Assembly: GCA_021904315.1 (NCBI GenBank)
Contig: CM038910.1
Coordinates: 6,510,001-6,574,000 of the forward strand
Source: Sphagnum magellanicum
Lineage: Eukaryota; Streptophyta; Sphagnopsida; Sphagnales; Sphagnaceae
Reading direction: 5' to 3'
DNA length: 64,000 nucleotides
In this document: piece by piece, positions 13,073 through 24,215 of the stretch
Position numbering within the stretch: position 1 is the first letter of the stretch
Layout: each line of letters starts with the position of its first letter
Position numbers and translations under genes: made by a program
The notes under the pieces: generated by a model
Seen by the model: only the letters and a program-made list of their open reading frames with translations
Database searches by the model: none
What the model was told of the DNA's origin: nothing

Positions 13073-13188
13073 ATGTTATATTGAATTAAACCACATGCTC
13101 CACCGTTGTGCAAGCCCCCGTTAATTCCTTTGAGTTTCAGCCTTGCGGCCATACTCCCCAGGTGGAGTGTTTAACATGTTAGTTGGGC
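13073..13188 (-). rRNA. rrn18: SSU rRNA fragment, probably mitochondrial rrn18
   Basis: The minus strand contains CACTCCACCTGGGGAGTATG, GAAACTCAAAGGAATTAACG and GGTGGAGCATGTGGTTTAAT, the universal bacterial-type SSU core around E. coli position 900. The AAACACTCC and TTCAATATAAC variants fit plant mitochondrial rrn18 better than plastid rrn16. Several positions are C-to-T or G-to-A changed. A plastid or bacterial source is not excluded. Confidence 0.6.
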
Positions 13189-13217
13189 CCTTGATCAGCC
13201 GTTTTGCATACAACGCA

Positions 13218-13286
13218 AACCAAGGAGTTGAACCTGCGAATTCTCCAATTATGAGTTGGGTGCTTTAACCGCTCAGCCACGGATGC
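13218..13286 (-). tRNA. trnI-CAU: Plastid trnI-CAU copy, 3' end degraded
   Basis: The minus strand reads GCATCCGTGGCTGAGCGGTT, then the CAU anticodon loop in CAACTCATAATTGG and a T arm GCAGGTTCAACTCC. The expected 3' acceptor strand complementary to GCATCCG is replaced by unrelated bases, so a cloverleaf cannot close. In plastids this gene sits near rpl23/rpl2. Here it is isolated. Confidence 0.75.
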
Positions 13287-13289
13287 TAT

Positions 13290-13639
13290 TGCTCCAATTC
13301 ATTATTAGTGGTATATCTATTCTTTGACAAATCCTACTACTCCCTATCCAATAAGAGGGAAATATCCAATGATCGAGAGAGTGAAAGGCAATTGTGCACT
13401 ATATCGAATCGATCAGGAATTCGTTTTTTGAAAAATATTGTTTGACTTTCGTGCTTTGATTTGGTTGGCTTGTTCGAAATAGTTTCGATAACTTATGGAT
13501 ATTTATATCAAGCTGATCGACTGCGTGAAGCCCACAAACAAGAATAAATATGGCCAAAGAAAGTATAGGTAGCTTTTTTTTTTCTTAGTGATTGTGGAAT
13601 CCTCCTCCTGTTTCAACTAGGCTTTGAAACTTCATTTTT
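13290..13639. other. Unidentified, probably organellar, DNA
   Basis: Between trnI-CAU and the rRNA-operon block. A short open stretch near 13450-13545 reads GLFEIVSITYGYLYQADRLR and then EAHKQE before a stop, which looks like a real protein end, but I cannot name it. Confidence 0.35.
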
Positions 13640-14445
13640 TTTTCAAGAGGATGGATGGGGCGGCAATTCAGGTGAGATCTAATGGAAATTCAACTCGCCA
13701 TTCACTCGTGGGATTTGGGCGGTCCAAGGGGGACTAGTCATCCGAGGCTCCTCCCTTCTCGAAAATCCATATATTCTTTATCAGTATATGGATGGCTATC
13801 TTTCGAGCACAGGTTGAAGTTCAACCTAGACATGGAAAATGGAGCACCTAAATAACGCATCTTCACAGACCGAGAACTACGAGATCACCCACGAATATTT
13901 TTCATTCTAGGGTGACGGAGGGATCATACCATTCGAGCCTTTTTCTGCTTTTCTTGGAGGTCCAAAGTAAGCAGCAATTAATATTCCCTATCTGGAGGTC
14001 CACTGGGGAAAGGAAACCAGATTCTATCAAAAAACTATATGGAAGGCTTAAGAGATTCTATCTAATGAAAGAATGTTTGGTGCAAATGACTCTCAACAAA
14101 TTCCTTGGTCTTCAACCTTCTCAGTCACCAGCCCCTAGATCAGTGTAATGGGATTTTTTATCTATTTTCTAACGGTGAATTTAGGTTCAAAAAAGGATCT
14201 TAGAGTGTCTAGGGTTGGGCTCCAATGGTCCTGTAATGCCTTCTTTTCTCTTCCCATCAAAGTTCTCTTCCCAAAACTTACCATTAACATAACGGGGGAA
14301 AGGGAGAGGAAACAAGCACACTTGGAGAGCACAATACAACAAAGAGTTATATGCTGCATTCAGGAAGGATGAATCGCTCCTAAAAAAAGAAAATCTATTG
14401 ATTTTTTTCCAATTGGATAATAACGTAGGTGCGAGAATTTACTTC

Positions 14446-14482
14446 ATGGGTGAGGTCTCTGATTTAAGTCCAAGATAGCCCA
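14446..14482 (+). tRNA. trnI-GAU: trnI-GAU exon 2 (nuclear copy)
   Basis: Contains GGTGAGGTCTCTGATTTAAG followed by TCCAAGATAGCCCA, the 3' exon of plastid tRNA-Ile(GAU). Exon 1 with the anticodon half is absent, so this is a fragment. Confidence 0.8.
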
Positions 14483-14550
14483 GCTGCGCCAGGGGAAATA
14501 ACAAAAAAAAATCTGATTTGTTCATGCATGCTTCACTCAGCTCGAGTATA

Positions 14551-15384
14551 GGGGATATAGCTCAGTTGGTAGAGCGTTGCCCTTGCAATTGGGTCGTTGC
14601 GTTTACGGGTTGGATGCTTAATTGTTTAGGTGGTAATGATAATATCTTTTACCTAAACCGGTGGCTAACTTTTTCTCAGGAATGGGGAAGAGGACTAGAA
14701 CATGCCACTGAAAAACTTTACTGAGACAAAGATGGGTTGTCAAAAGCGTAGAAAAGGTAGGATGGGTAGTTGGTTAGATCTGGTATGGATCGTACATGGG
14801 CAATAGTTGGAGTCGACGGCTCTCCTAGGGTTACCTCATCTAGAATCCCTGGGGAAGAGGATAAAGTTGGCCTTTACGAACAGCTTGGTGCATTATCTCT
14901 CTTCAACCCTTCAAGCACAATATGACAAGAGAAACAAGCCATGGACCGACCCCATCGTCTCCACCCCGTAGGAACTACGAGATTGCCCTGAGGATGCCGA
15001 AGGCACCCAGGGGTCACAGACCGACCATAAAACCTGATTCAAGAAGTTGAATTAGCTGTCCACTTCAGGTGGCTAAGGGTCGGAAAGGGGCAACAACTCA
15101 TTGTTAAGATTAAAGAGTCGAGCGAAAAAGAAGAAGAGTTTTGAGTTTTTCTATAGTTGGACAATTCCGAGCTATGAGAGTTCCTAAAATTGGATTCCAA
15201 CTCAACCAACGCCTTCTGACAAAAGTTGCTCTTTGGAGAACACAATACGATGAGAGTTATAAGCTATGTTCGGGGGGGAGTTATTGTCTATCATTGGCCT
15301 CTATGGTAGAATCGGTCAGAGAGGCCTAAAAGATGGTGGCTTACCCTGTGGCGGATGTCAGCGGTTCGAGTCCGCTTGTCTCCA
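14551..15384 (+). tRNA. trnA-UGC: trnA-UGC with group II intron (nuclear copy)
   Basis: Exon 1 is 14551-14588 (GGGGATATAGCTCAGTTGGT through TTGCAA, UGC anticodon). Exon 2 is 15350-15384 (GGCGGATGTCAGCGGTTCGA through TCTCCA). The 761-bp intron keeps group II features such as the GTGCG-like start region and domain V-like sequence near its 3' end. Both exons are nearly intact, but splicing needs plastid factors, so expression from the nucleus is unlikely. Confidence 0.85.
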
Positions 15385-15577
15385 GCCTGTAATCTAAGCC
15401 AATACAACGACATACGTGTGATAGCATGAAATAAGTATGATAATAGGTAGGTTGATATATATATATATATATATAAGCAGCTCCATATAGGCAAGTTGAT
15501 CTATGATTTTTTATTTATGGACGTTGATAAGATCTTTCTATTTAGCACCTTAGGATGGTATAGCCTTTAACAGCGAG

Positions 15578-16868
15578 GTTCAAACGAGGAAGGGCGTAGC
15601 AAGCGACGAAATGCTTCGGGGAGCTGAAAATAAGCATAGATCCAAAGATTCCCGAATGGGTTAACCTTTTAAACTACTGCTGAATTCATAGGCAAGCAAA
15701 AGATAACCTGGCGAACTAAAACATCTTAGTAGCAAGAGAAAAAAAAACAAAAGCGATTCCCGTAGTAGCGGCAAGCGAAATGGGAGTAGCCTAAATCGTG
15801 AAAACGGGGTTGTGGGAGAGCAATATAAGTGTTGTGTTGCTAAGCGAAGTAATTGAGTCCCGCACCCCAGATGGTGAGAATCTAGTAGCCAAAAGCATCA
15901 CTAGCTTACGTTCTAACCCGAGTAGCATGGGGCACATGGAATCCCGTGTGAATCAGCAAGGACCACCTTGCAAGGCTAAATACTCCTGGGTGACCGATAG
16001 CGAAGTAGTACCGTGAAGGAATGGTGAAAAGAACCCCCATCGAGGAGTGAAATAGAACATGAAACCGTAAGCTCCCAAGCAGTGGGAGGAGAATCGGATC
16101 TCTGACCACGTGCCTGTTGAAGAATGAGCCAGCGACTTATAGGTAGTGGCCTGGTTAATGGGACCCATCGGAGCCGTAGCGAAAGTGAGCCTTCCTTGGG
16201 CAATTATCACTATTTATGGACCCAAACCTGGGTGATCTATCCATGACCAGGATGAAGTTCGGGTGAAACTAAGTGGAGGTTTGAACTGACTGATGTTGAA
16301 AAATCAGCGGGTGAATTGTGGTTAGGGGTGAAATGCCACTCGAACCCAGAGCTAGCTAGTTCTCCCCGAAATGTGTTGAGGCGCAGTAGTTGACTGGATT
16401 ATCTAAGGGTAAAGCATTGTTTTGGTGCGGGCTGTGAAAGCGGTACCAAATTGAGGCAAACTTTGAATACTATATATGATCTCCGAATAATGGGGGATAA
16501 GGGTCAACTAGTGAGACGGTGGGGGATAAGCTTCATCGTCGAGAAGGAAACAACCCAGATCACCAGCTAAGGCCCCTAAATGACCGCTCAATGGTAAAGG
16601 ATGTAGGAGTGCAAAGACAGCCAGGAGGTTTGCCTAGAAGCAGCCACCCTTGAAAGAGTGCGTAATAGCTCACTGATCAAGCGCTCTTGCGCCGAAGATG
16701 AACGGGACTAAGCGGTCTGCCGAAGTTGTGGGATGTCAAAATACATCGGTAGGGGAGCGTTCCGCCTTAGGGGGAAGCACCAGCACAAGCAGGTGTGGAC
16801 GAAGCGAAAGTGAGAATGTCAGCTTGAGTAACGCAAACATTGGTGAGAATCCAATGCCCCAAAAACGA
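15578..16868 (+). rRNA. rrn23: Plastid 23S rRNA, 5' part (nuclear copy)
   Basis: From GGTTCAAACGAGGAAGGGCG the sequence follows plastid 23S rRNA for about 1.3 kb, including AAATGCTTCGGGGAG, GTGAAAAGAACCCC, CATGAAACCGTAAGC and AACGCAAACATTGGTGAGAA. It stops abruptly after AATGCCCCAAAAAC near 16868. About 36 nt expected between two copies of ACGAGGAA at the 5' end are missing, as in a deletion between short repeats. Confidence 0.88.
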
Positions 16869-19800
16869 TCTTGTAGCTATAGAAAATGCTCCAAATTCTT
16901 GAAGAATAAAAAGAAATTTTGGATCTATGAAATGATATTGTATGTATCCCCATCGAGAAATCAGCAATTGAAGTTGGGAATAAATGACTATTAGTTTGGT
17001 TGGGCCCCGCCTATCATGTTCCCAATACATTCCCAACAAGTTCCCCAAGTTTTTGTTGTGTGCTATTAGATTGGACCCAAAATTATTGAAACCAACAAAA
17101 TCACACATATGACAAAAGAACGTGCAATTAATGTTAAGGTTTATTGGTTTCTTTTTTAACATTTTGTTTTGAACTAAGATTTTTACTATTAAAAGTCAAT
17201 ACATTTTGTGTTAATATATTTTGTAACACAAAAAATGAGACTCCAAAGCCACACCTTGTAAGTATCATAATACCGTGATGGCTTCAACATAATTTTTTTT
17301 TAATCTATCAAAAATTTAGAAAAAGTTGTTTAAGGTGTAAAGAGTTTAATCTTTGGTCATCTTGGAAGGAGGATGCTAAATAAAGGTCCACCTCATCACT
17401 AAAATAGTTCAAATTGTTTGAAATAGATGTACCTTAAAATAACTATATTCTTTACTATTGAAATTTTAAAAATTAAAAACCCAAGTGACAAATCAAGAAA
17501 CTTAAATTAAATTAATTATTTGAGATTGATGTGCCAAATCCACCAAGGTACTGTGGTAATCAAACACATAAGAATAACTAAAATCTTATTGACATTGAAT
17601 TGTGTTCCCACCTCAAACCAAATTTGAATGAGGATATATATCTTGTTCATTAGGAGAAGACCAAGGTGCTAAGTGCAAACCCCAAAAAATAAGAGAAGAA
17701 AAAAATGGTGAGCAAGTAAAGACATTCAACACGAAGTTTACAAAAGAAAAAGACCAAAGCCACCATAGACATTATCATAGTAGAACGCAATTAAAAATGG
17801 CTAAGTTTGTAGCATATCCATTTTTCATATGCTAAGTACTCCAAACAAATTGAAGCACAAAACAAACTACTTGCAATTGCGTATTCTTTCCCCTTCCATT
17901 AAAGGAAGAGACAACAAACAAACTTCATATATAGATGTTGCCTCCCTCTTTTTAGTTGCTGTTATTTAAAGTTGAAACTGATTTTCTAGTCATACAAGAA
18001 ACATTTCACAAACAAAATGGTTGAGATATGTTTTAGTCAAGAAAGTAAAATCATGTTGTTACCAATGGGTAGACCTTCAAAATGCCAAAAACCACTAGGG
18101 ATCTACATTGCCTCCACAAAACCATTTACACACATTTTCATTGACTCATATTTTAAATGTCAAAAACCATTCAATTGTCAAATGTTTGGGTCATTCCAAA
18201 TGAATGTGATTATCAAAGGAGTCCTTGAATAAAAAGTTTGGTATTCACCAAAATTTAATGTATAAACAGCAAATTGCCCTATGTTGTTCAAACTGTTGTA
18301 GTTGATACCCATATTTACAATAAGTAACTGAAATAATTAAACATTGGGATTTGGCAAGACCAATCTGAATATTATATAAATTTGACAATCACACAGTGAA
18401 ATAAAAAGTTGAGTTCAAAAACAAGAACCTCAGCTATTCAATTTAGGCTGTGCATGCAAATCCTTAAAATGCAACTAGGATTGAAAAACTTCAACTGACG
18501 ATTTGACCATTTCAGGAATTGTTCAACACCAAATCTTGGTGGTAGAGAGTCCTGTAGTTGTGGGAAAGACCCTTTAGGTTCAATTAATTGGTTCTTCACT
18601 TGTCTGAAGGACCTTTGGTTTTGAACCGAAATGTTTGGGAACTTGAATGGTACAGGTTTGAGGTGGGGAGGGGGTTTCCACCATTGTTAGAAAACATGCA
18701 TATGTCCAGTTCTTGGCAAATACCCTGATCTAGTAATAGGCTGCTAAAATGATTGTTTAGTGAAACAACTCATAACCCTATTGTGGGTTTTGGACCTTGA
18801 ACAGCCAGTGACCCACAAATTATAGTTTCAACTCCAAAGGTATGAGGCTCTTGATACCATAAGCAATTTATGCATCAACCATGCAGTGAGGGTTGGGGAT
18901 GGGTACCATATATATCTTAGGCTGCCAGGGTGGGTCCTGTAAGTAAAAAGGAACATCGTAGATCTAACAAATGGTTCTCAAAGAGGAGAGGCAACTAGAA
19001 ACCAGCGTTAGGCAGGCATTCATTTGTTCATACCTTGGGGAGTTCATCCTGGGTATTTGAACATTCAAAACATACTGTCAGATGCCGTCCCCACCTGTAA
19101 CACATCAAAGACATTGAAGAATCAACGTAGTCAGTGACAAGGTTCATCAATTGCCACAATCAGCATCCAAATATTGCTGGACAGACTTTCTAAAGAGTAA
19201 TACTTGGCAAGTAGAGATTTCAAAATACGAATAAGGAACCACGGAAACCAAAACACCAGGGAACTCCTAACACAACCCAAATGCCCCAAGTGTTGAAACT
19301 TACCCTTGTATGTTTGATTTGGTTTCATCCTCTTCCCCCTTCCACCTTAGACCTGGGGGGACTTGGTCACATTGAGCTTCATGAGGTTCATGTAAACTCA
19401 GAGACTTGTAAGTGAGCTGACAAACTCTGGCAATCAGAAGAGTTTTCAGTTTCTCTCCCACATATTACTTACTTCCTCACAGAAAGGTTATTTGATACAA
19501 ACAGCAAAATCCAAAACCACCAACATTTTATCATAGCAAGCCCAAAGCTGAGACAAGTGTGAGCATAAGTATGAAACAGGTGCAAGCCTCTGCATGCAAT
19601 TTTCCACAATCGTTTCTATCTAATGGCATAAGACAGCAAAAGGTGAAATTTCTGATTCAAAATGCTCAAATTGAAAGATACAGAAGGCTTCTTGCGTGTG
19701 TCAATAACAAAAATAAGTTTACTGAGAGTTTTCCAGAACTAAATGACTAAAGCAGATACAGATTTAATCTGCTTCACCGCTACCAAACCTATTGACAAAT

Positions 19801-20019
19801 GATTGAATGCCTGGCAACTAATGGCAGCCCAATTGGCCCCCACAAACAGCCAGAATCTAGAGTAAATCTCAAATCATGAACAGCAATATATGTACTTTTG
19901 GACAGCTATTTGTAGACCCTTGGTCTCCAGAGAAATGACAACAAGAATTCCGCCAAGAGCATTTCAATGATGAAATGAATAATAGTGGTGGCTAGCATCA
20001 GGCAAACAGTAGCATGGCT
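16869..20019. other. Intergenic DNA and 3' flank of the DCN1-like gene
   Basis: 16.9-18.4 kb is AT-rich with no recognisable gene. From about 18.4 kb to 20.0 kb composition is more balanced, like plant UTR or intron sequence, so part may be the 3' UTR of the minus-strand DCN1-like gene. No conserved protein frame was seen on either strand. Confidence 0.45.
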
Positions 20020-23000
20020 TTATGGATGAAGTAGCAAATCTTGCCGAGCACTTAAGAACAGGGGATAACTCCCACATGCAGCAGGTGACTCAGTTTGGAA
20101 AGAGTTTCCTGGCATAAGACTAACATGGCCCAAGTGGAAATTTTCCCCTCTCCCCAGACTTGGCCATGGTTGCCATCTGGCTGATAACAAGACATCATAA
20201 CCCCCTGTGATTGTATGTTCCCGTGGACCCTGGAAGCAGTCATTACTCCAAACATGAGTACATTCATCCTCTTGTTCAATGTGATTCAAAGAATACGGAG
20301 AAGAGCAACCCTCATCTGGAAACAACTCAATCATTCTTTGTAACTGCAGCAAGCCTGCTTTGCCAATAAAATTATATTATATATCTTTCATAAGAATAGA
20401 AAAATCTCCATTCTCACGATGAAGAAGAAATAAAATATCAGACTACTCAAGACCATTGAAAATCGAAATCGACACTGAAACTTGAGCTCCTAGTTAAGAA
20501 GGATCCAAACTTAACAAATCCATAGTTAGAACATCCAAAATGGTCTGCACATCGATCTCTACTGTGAGCTGCTGTAAATAAGGACAAATTCCACAACCCC
20601 TGTGCAAATGAACCAACAGATGTACATGCAATAGACTTGGTAGTATAAACAATAATCAGTAATGGCCAGTTTCTACATCCACCTGGTCTAGCAATAGGAC
20701 ACGCAAATCACAACATGATCAAGTTGAGCACAAGAACTAAGCTTGATGAAGTTGCAGAGAAATCTCCACAACAACAATTATAGGCAACACGACAATGAGT
20801 GCAGTCATAACCTCATGAGAGTCGCTCACAAAGTGACAGACCATTACCTTCATCATGAACGGCAGTGACAAGCTGCCGTGACTACCCACTGAGTTCATCA
20901 GCTCCCAACAGTGGGTGTAGATAAGCATATAAAAATCTTCCCAAAAATTTGGGCAAACCATTATACACAATCTGCATCACTGAGCACAAGAACTAAAGTC
21001 AAAGATGTTCATTTGCTAGCTCTGAAAAACAGACTAACCTGAGTGCAAGCAGAGGTCTGCATGACTTCATCAGTGAAATTTGTTTGGTTCGAATGCTGCC
21101 ATAGGCCAGAAACCTCTTGCACATCAGCATCAATCTCTTCCATAGGATCAGAAAGTTCGGACACCATTGCCATTCTACAGACACGTTTGGAACTTAGTGG
21201 GCTTGGAATCTCAGCCAGCCTCTGTGCAATACAGTTGATTGAATCTGCTTCGGCAGCTTCCTCTTTCAGATCCTCCCATCGCCTCTTGCTCCCTGCTGAT
21301 GCTAAGACACCTGCATAGAGATTGCAGATGTCCTTTCAACATATGTACATTCCAAACCTACTACCATATATACTTGACTCCATGCTCAAATAAAGGCTCT
21401 CAATCTTGTGGATGACATCAGCACTCCTGACCTGGTTGAGGTGCAATCCACCTTGGTAAAATACCAGCAACCAAGGGATCACTGGTGCTGACACCTGCAA
21501 TTGCATTGAGACCACAATCACAAAGATTGTTTTTCCCTGTGCTGCACCGAGAGCAAGCAAATTTCCTGTAACCATTGTCATAGGGCATCAGTTTACCCAG
21601 TCTGACCTATTAATAACTGTCAGGACTATATCACATAGGGGTATGAACCAATCTGCAGACAGCAAAAGGAGTTACTGGCAATTACTGCTATTTCAGTATA
21701 TACCAGGTTGACATGATTACAGAAACAGAAGCACCACAGCACTTTGTACCTATACATATTGTCGACAAAATCATCCACTAAAACTGGCCAGGCACCTGCA
21801 GTCAGGAACAAACCAAAAAAGATAGAACCTGTCACAAACTTGTAGTTGAAGGGAATGTAGCATATTAATGTGGTCTTGTTCCCAATCATGCATTGCAACC
21901 CAGCATGCAAAATCACAGTCTAGCCTCACTCCTCTTCAATGCAGATTCTTTTGGGTTATTACTAGGCCTGATCCCCACTACCACCCCAAGAGCATAGAAT
22001 ACCTTCACGGTCATAGTTGCTAAGGTCTTCATGCACATTGCGACTGAATTCCAGCACTTGGCGCCATGTATCTTCTGAAATTGCATGCTGCTGATGCACC
22101 TTCACAGTTACAATATCAGAAGACCATCAAACATATCAGTAAGACAAGAAATGTAAACTGGACACAATTGAGTAAGCTGTAGTTTATAGAAGCCAGTAGT
22201 ACAGGAAGCACTATCAAGATCAAAGTCATTGACAAACATACAAATACAAGGGGAATAATTTCACCTGAACGAATGCACACCACTGGTCAAGAAGTCGGAA
22301 ACGTCCAGTCAAGGATAACCTCCAAGCATCTATGGCAGTTCTCACCGCTGCAATAAAACCAGAACTCAGAAGCAAATCCTAGACATCAAGCTGAGAAAAA
22401 CATGGTCACAGGCTATTGTCATGCCCACTTGCAACAAGTTTCATGGATCTCAGCACAACAAGGACAGTTGACTTACAGATGCTTTTCTGCCCTTGCTCAC
22501 GACACATGAAGAAGACAAAACGGTAGAAGAGTGTAAATCTGCGCATATCAAGAAGCTGCAAACACATAGCCATGCCCATCAAAATTTTGCACAGACACTA
22601 CAGCTAACAAAGCTCCAGAATCCTATTCATGGGTCCATCTGACCCTTTAAATGTTTAGGTCCAACAACACATCATATCCTTAGACAATGTTCTGAAACTG
22701 ATTGAAAGGACTAAAAGTGCCCTACTGTAGTGATGAAGGACAAAGTTAGGAAAGTGGAAGAATGCCAAAGAACAAGAGGGAGGTACCTGAGGCTGGATAT
22801 CAGAACACAAGCGACGAAGTCCATCAAACACTGCTGGCCTGTTTATGCACATCCATGTCCAAGTTTTGTGGATTAGAATAGACTACACAGACAGATAGAG
22901 AGGAGGGAACAGAACAATCATCAATGTAAAATCCACTGCTGCAAAAGAATTGATCCAAGCCTTCCACACATCTGACAGAGGGAAATTCCATTACCCTGTT

Positions 23001-23626
23001 AGACCCTGGGATTCAGCAAAAGCAGAGAGAGCAGCAAGACGTGCTTTGATCTGGCTGGGTGTATCATCAGCTGTAGAAGTGTCTGCCACCAACCCAAGAC
23101 CCAACTTCATCATCAAAACATGATATAGAATAATCAGACCTCTTCCGGAACTGGACCTTGTTGAGTTTAGGATAAGTTAAAGGTTCCAGCTTTGGCAGCT
23201 TATTCCTGGGAATGCATGTTCTGGCACTTCCAAAGCCCAGATAACAAAATAGTGATTTGATCTCTGTCTGTTTTTCAAGCTGCAAAGAAATAGCTACCAT
23301 CCACGTTCAGGTTCTCTACTTTCTTAGCTAATCTCTGTTGAAATAGGGGGTTGCAGTTGCGGTACCTACATGCAATAATAAGGCAAGGAGGAGTACTTGA
23401 ACTGCAAAAACCTAGAATGGAGACTCAGGAGGAGGAGGAGAAATAATTGCGAATTTGTTCAGAAGACTTTAGATTTTAAAAAGTAGAGAAGACGGCTGTT
23501 TCTAAAGCAATTGCAAGGTTGCAAGAAACCCTAAAACATACCTGCATACTCCACGTACATATCCCACATACGTGTATCGCCGCCCCCCCGCCCCGCTGAG
23601 ATTCGAGAAATTGGCACCGACAGCAT
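20020..23626 (-). CDS. AAR3: DCN1-like protein, AAR3 type (cullin neddylation factor, about 419 aa)
   Basis: Scaffold-type E3 that promotes NEDD8 attachment to cullins. Minus-strand exons: 23542-23626, 22995-23082, 22787-22838, 22477-22555, 22265-22347, 22003-22099, 21750-21795, 21432-21565, 21039-21310 and 20020-20343, 1260 nt with stop in one frame. The PONY/cullin-binding domain covers about residues 30-177: FVFFMCREQGQKS, DAWRLSLTGRFRLLDQWCAF, ISEDTWRQVLEFSRNVHEDL and GAWPVLVDDFVDNMYR. A CxxC...CxC cluster follows (residues 181-194), then SAGSKRRWEDLKEEA and PSPLSSKR, as in plant AAR3. The start is the ATG opening MLSVPISRIS. A 36-nt in-phase cassette (23366-23401) may be an optional exon after exon 1. 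The last exon encodes 107 residues I do not recognise; without it a stop follows about 10 codons into the intron. Confidence 0.82.
20750..20911 (-). repeat. Dispersed repeat B, copy in the last intron of the DCN1-like gene
   Basis: The minus strand reads GGGAGCTGATGAACTCAGTG, GAAGGTAATGGTCTGTCACT, GAGCGACTCTCATGAGG and TTATGACTGCACTCATTGT, matching 39588-39740. Its first part also matches blocks at 45480-45600 and 45683-45790 in FC2 intron 10. The element class is unknown. Confidence 0.6.
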
Positions 23627-24215
23627 GGATTGGAAGAGACAAGGATGCCACTGCCCTCTCATTCTCCAACAAGAGTGGAGGAGGAGGAAGAGGAGGAGAA
23701 ATCAAGGCCTGGAGTTCCACGACACTCCGCCTACTTGCTCCCCAAAGCATTGACTCCACACCTCACTACTTCCTGCCACAGCAAAAATTCCAGATGTGCA
23801 TGTGCTTCAGCCACCTCCCTCTTTTGCTCTTCCTGCTCCTCCTCCTCCTCCACCTCCTCCTCCACCTCCTTGTGCTAATTCTAGTTCTTCTTTTTCTCCT
23901 CCTCCTCCTCCTTCAGAGCCCGAGAAGAAATAATTATAACTAGCTAATCCGAATTCAAATCCACGGGCAAAACAAAACAACGCGAGTTTTATCACTGCAA
24001 CGTCACCGTCCACGCAGCAGCAGCAGAATCATCCATGCGCAAGCGAAGAACACACAAGCACGCAGCAGGAACGCAATCTCCAGCAGGTAAGGTACAAGAG
24101 CCTCGGGATTAGGGTTAGGGTTTGCGCAAAGGAACCGAAAATTAAAGGAGCGTCCCAAAACTCGGTTCCTACATTCGTTCCCTTTGGACGTTATGTTATG
24201 CACGTTTTTGAACAT
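23627..24215 (-). promoter_or_regulatory. 5' leader and promoter of the DCN1-like gene, with (GAG)n tract
   Basis: GC-richer than the neighbouring intergenic DNA. A purine-rich minus-strand tract of GAG/GGA triplets (about 23825-23925) gives long open frames on both strands that I regard as low-complexity leader, not protein. TATA and transcription start are not clear. Confidence 0.35.

Larger units (their letters stand above)
13640..16868 (+). mobile_element. Collinear plastid block: trnI-GAU intron to 23S rRNA
   Basis: About 3.2 kb following the plastid rRNA operon order without rearrangement: trnI-GAU group II intron (from about 13640), trnI exon 2, trnA-UGC exon 1, its group II intron, trnA exon 2, spacer, and the 5' part of 23S rRNA. 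Conserved intron and rRNA stretches are recognisable throughout. rrn16 and trnI exon 1 are missing on the left, and the 3' half of 23S is missing on the right. Confidence 0.85.

Noticed and set aside
23067-23300. Frame LEKQTEIKSLFCYLGF... as an exon of the DCN1-like gene
   Set aside because: It has an acceptor-like start, but no GT donor joins it in phase to the next exon, and the frame ends in stops.
23572-23943. 123-codon plus-strand frame opposite the DCN1-like first exon
   Set aside because: Leucine-rich run comes from the (CTC)n tract; it overlaps the real exon on the other strand.
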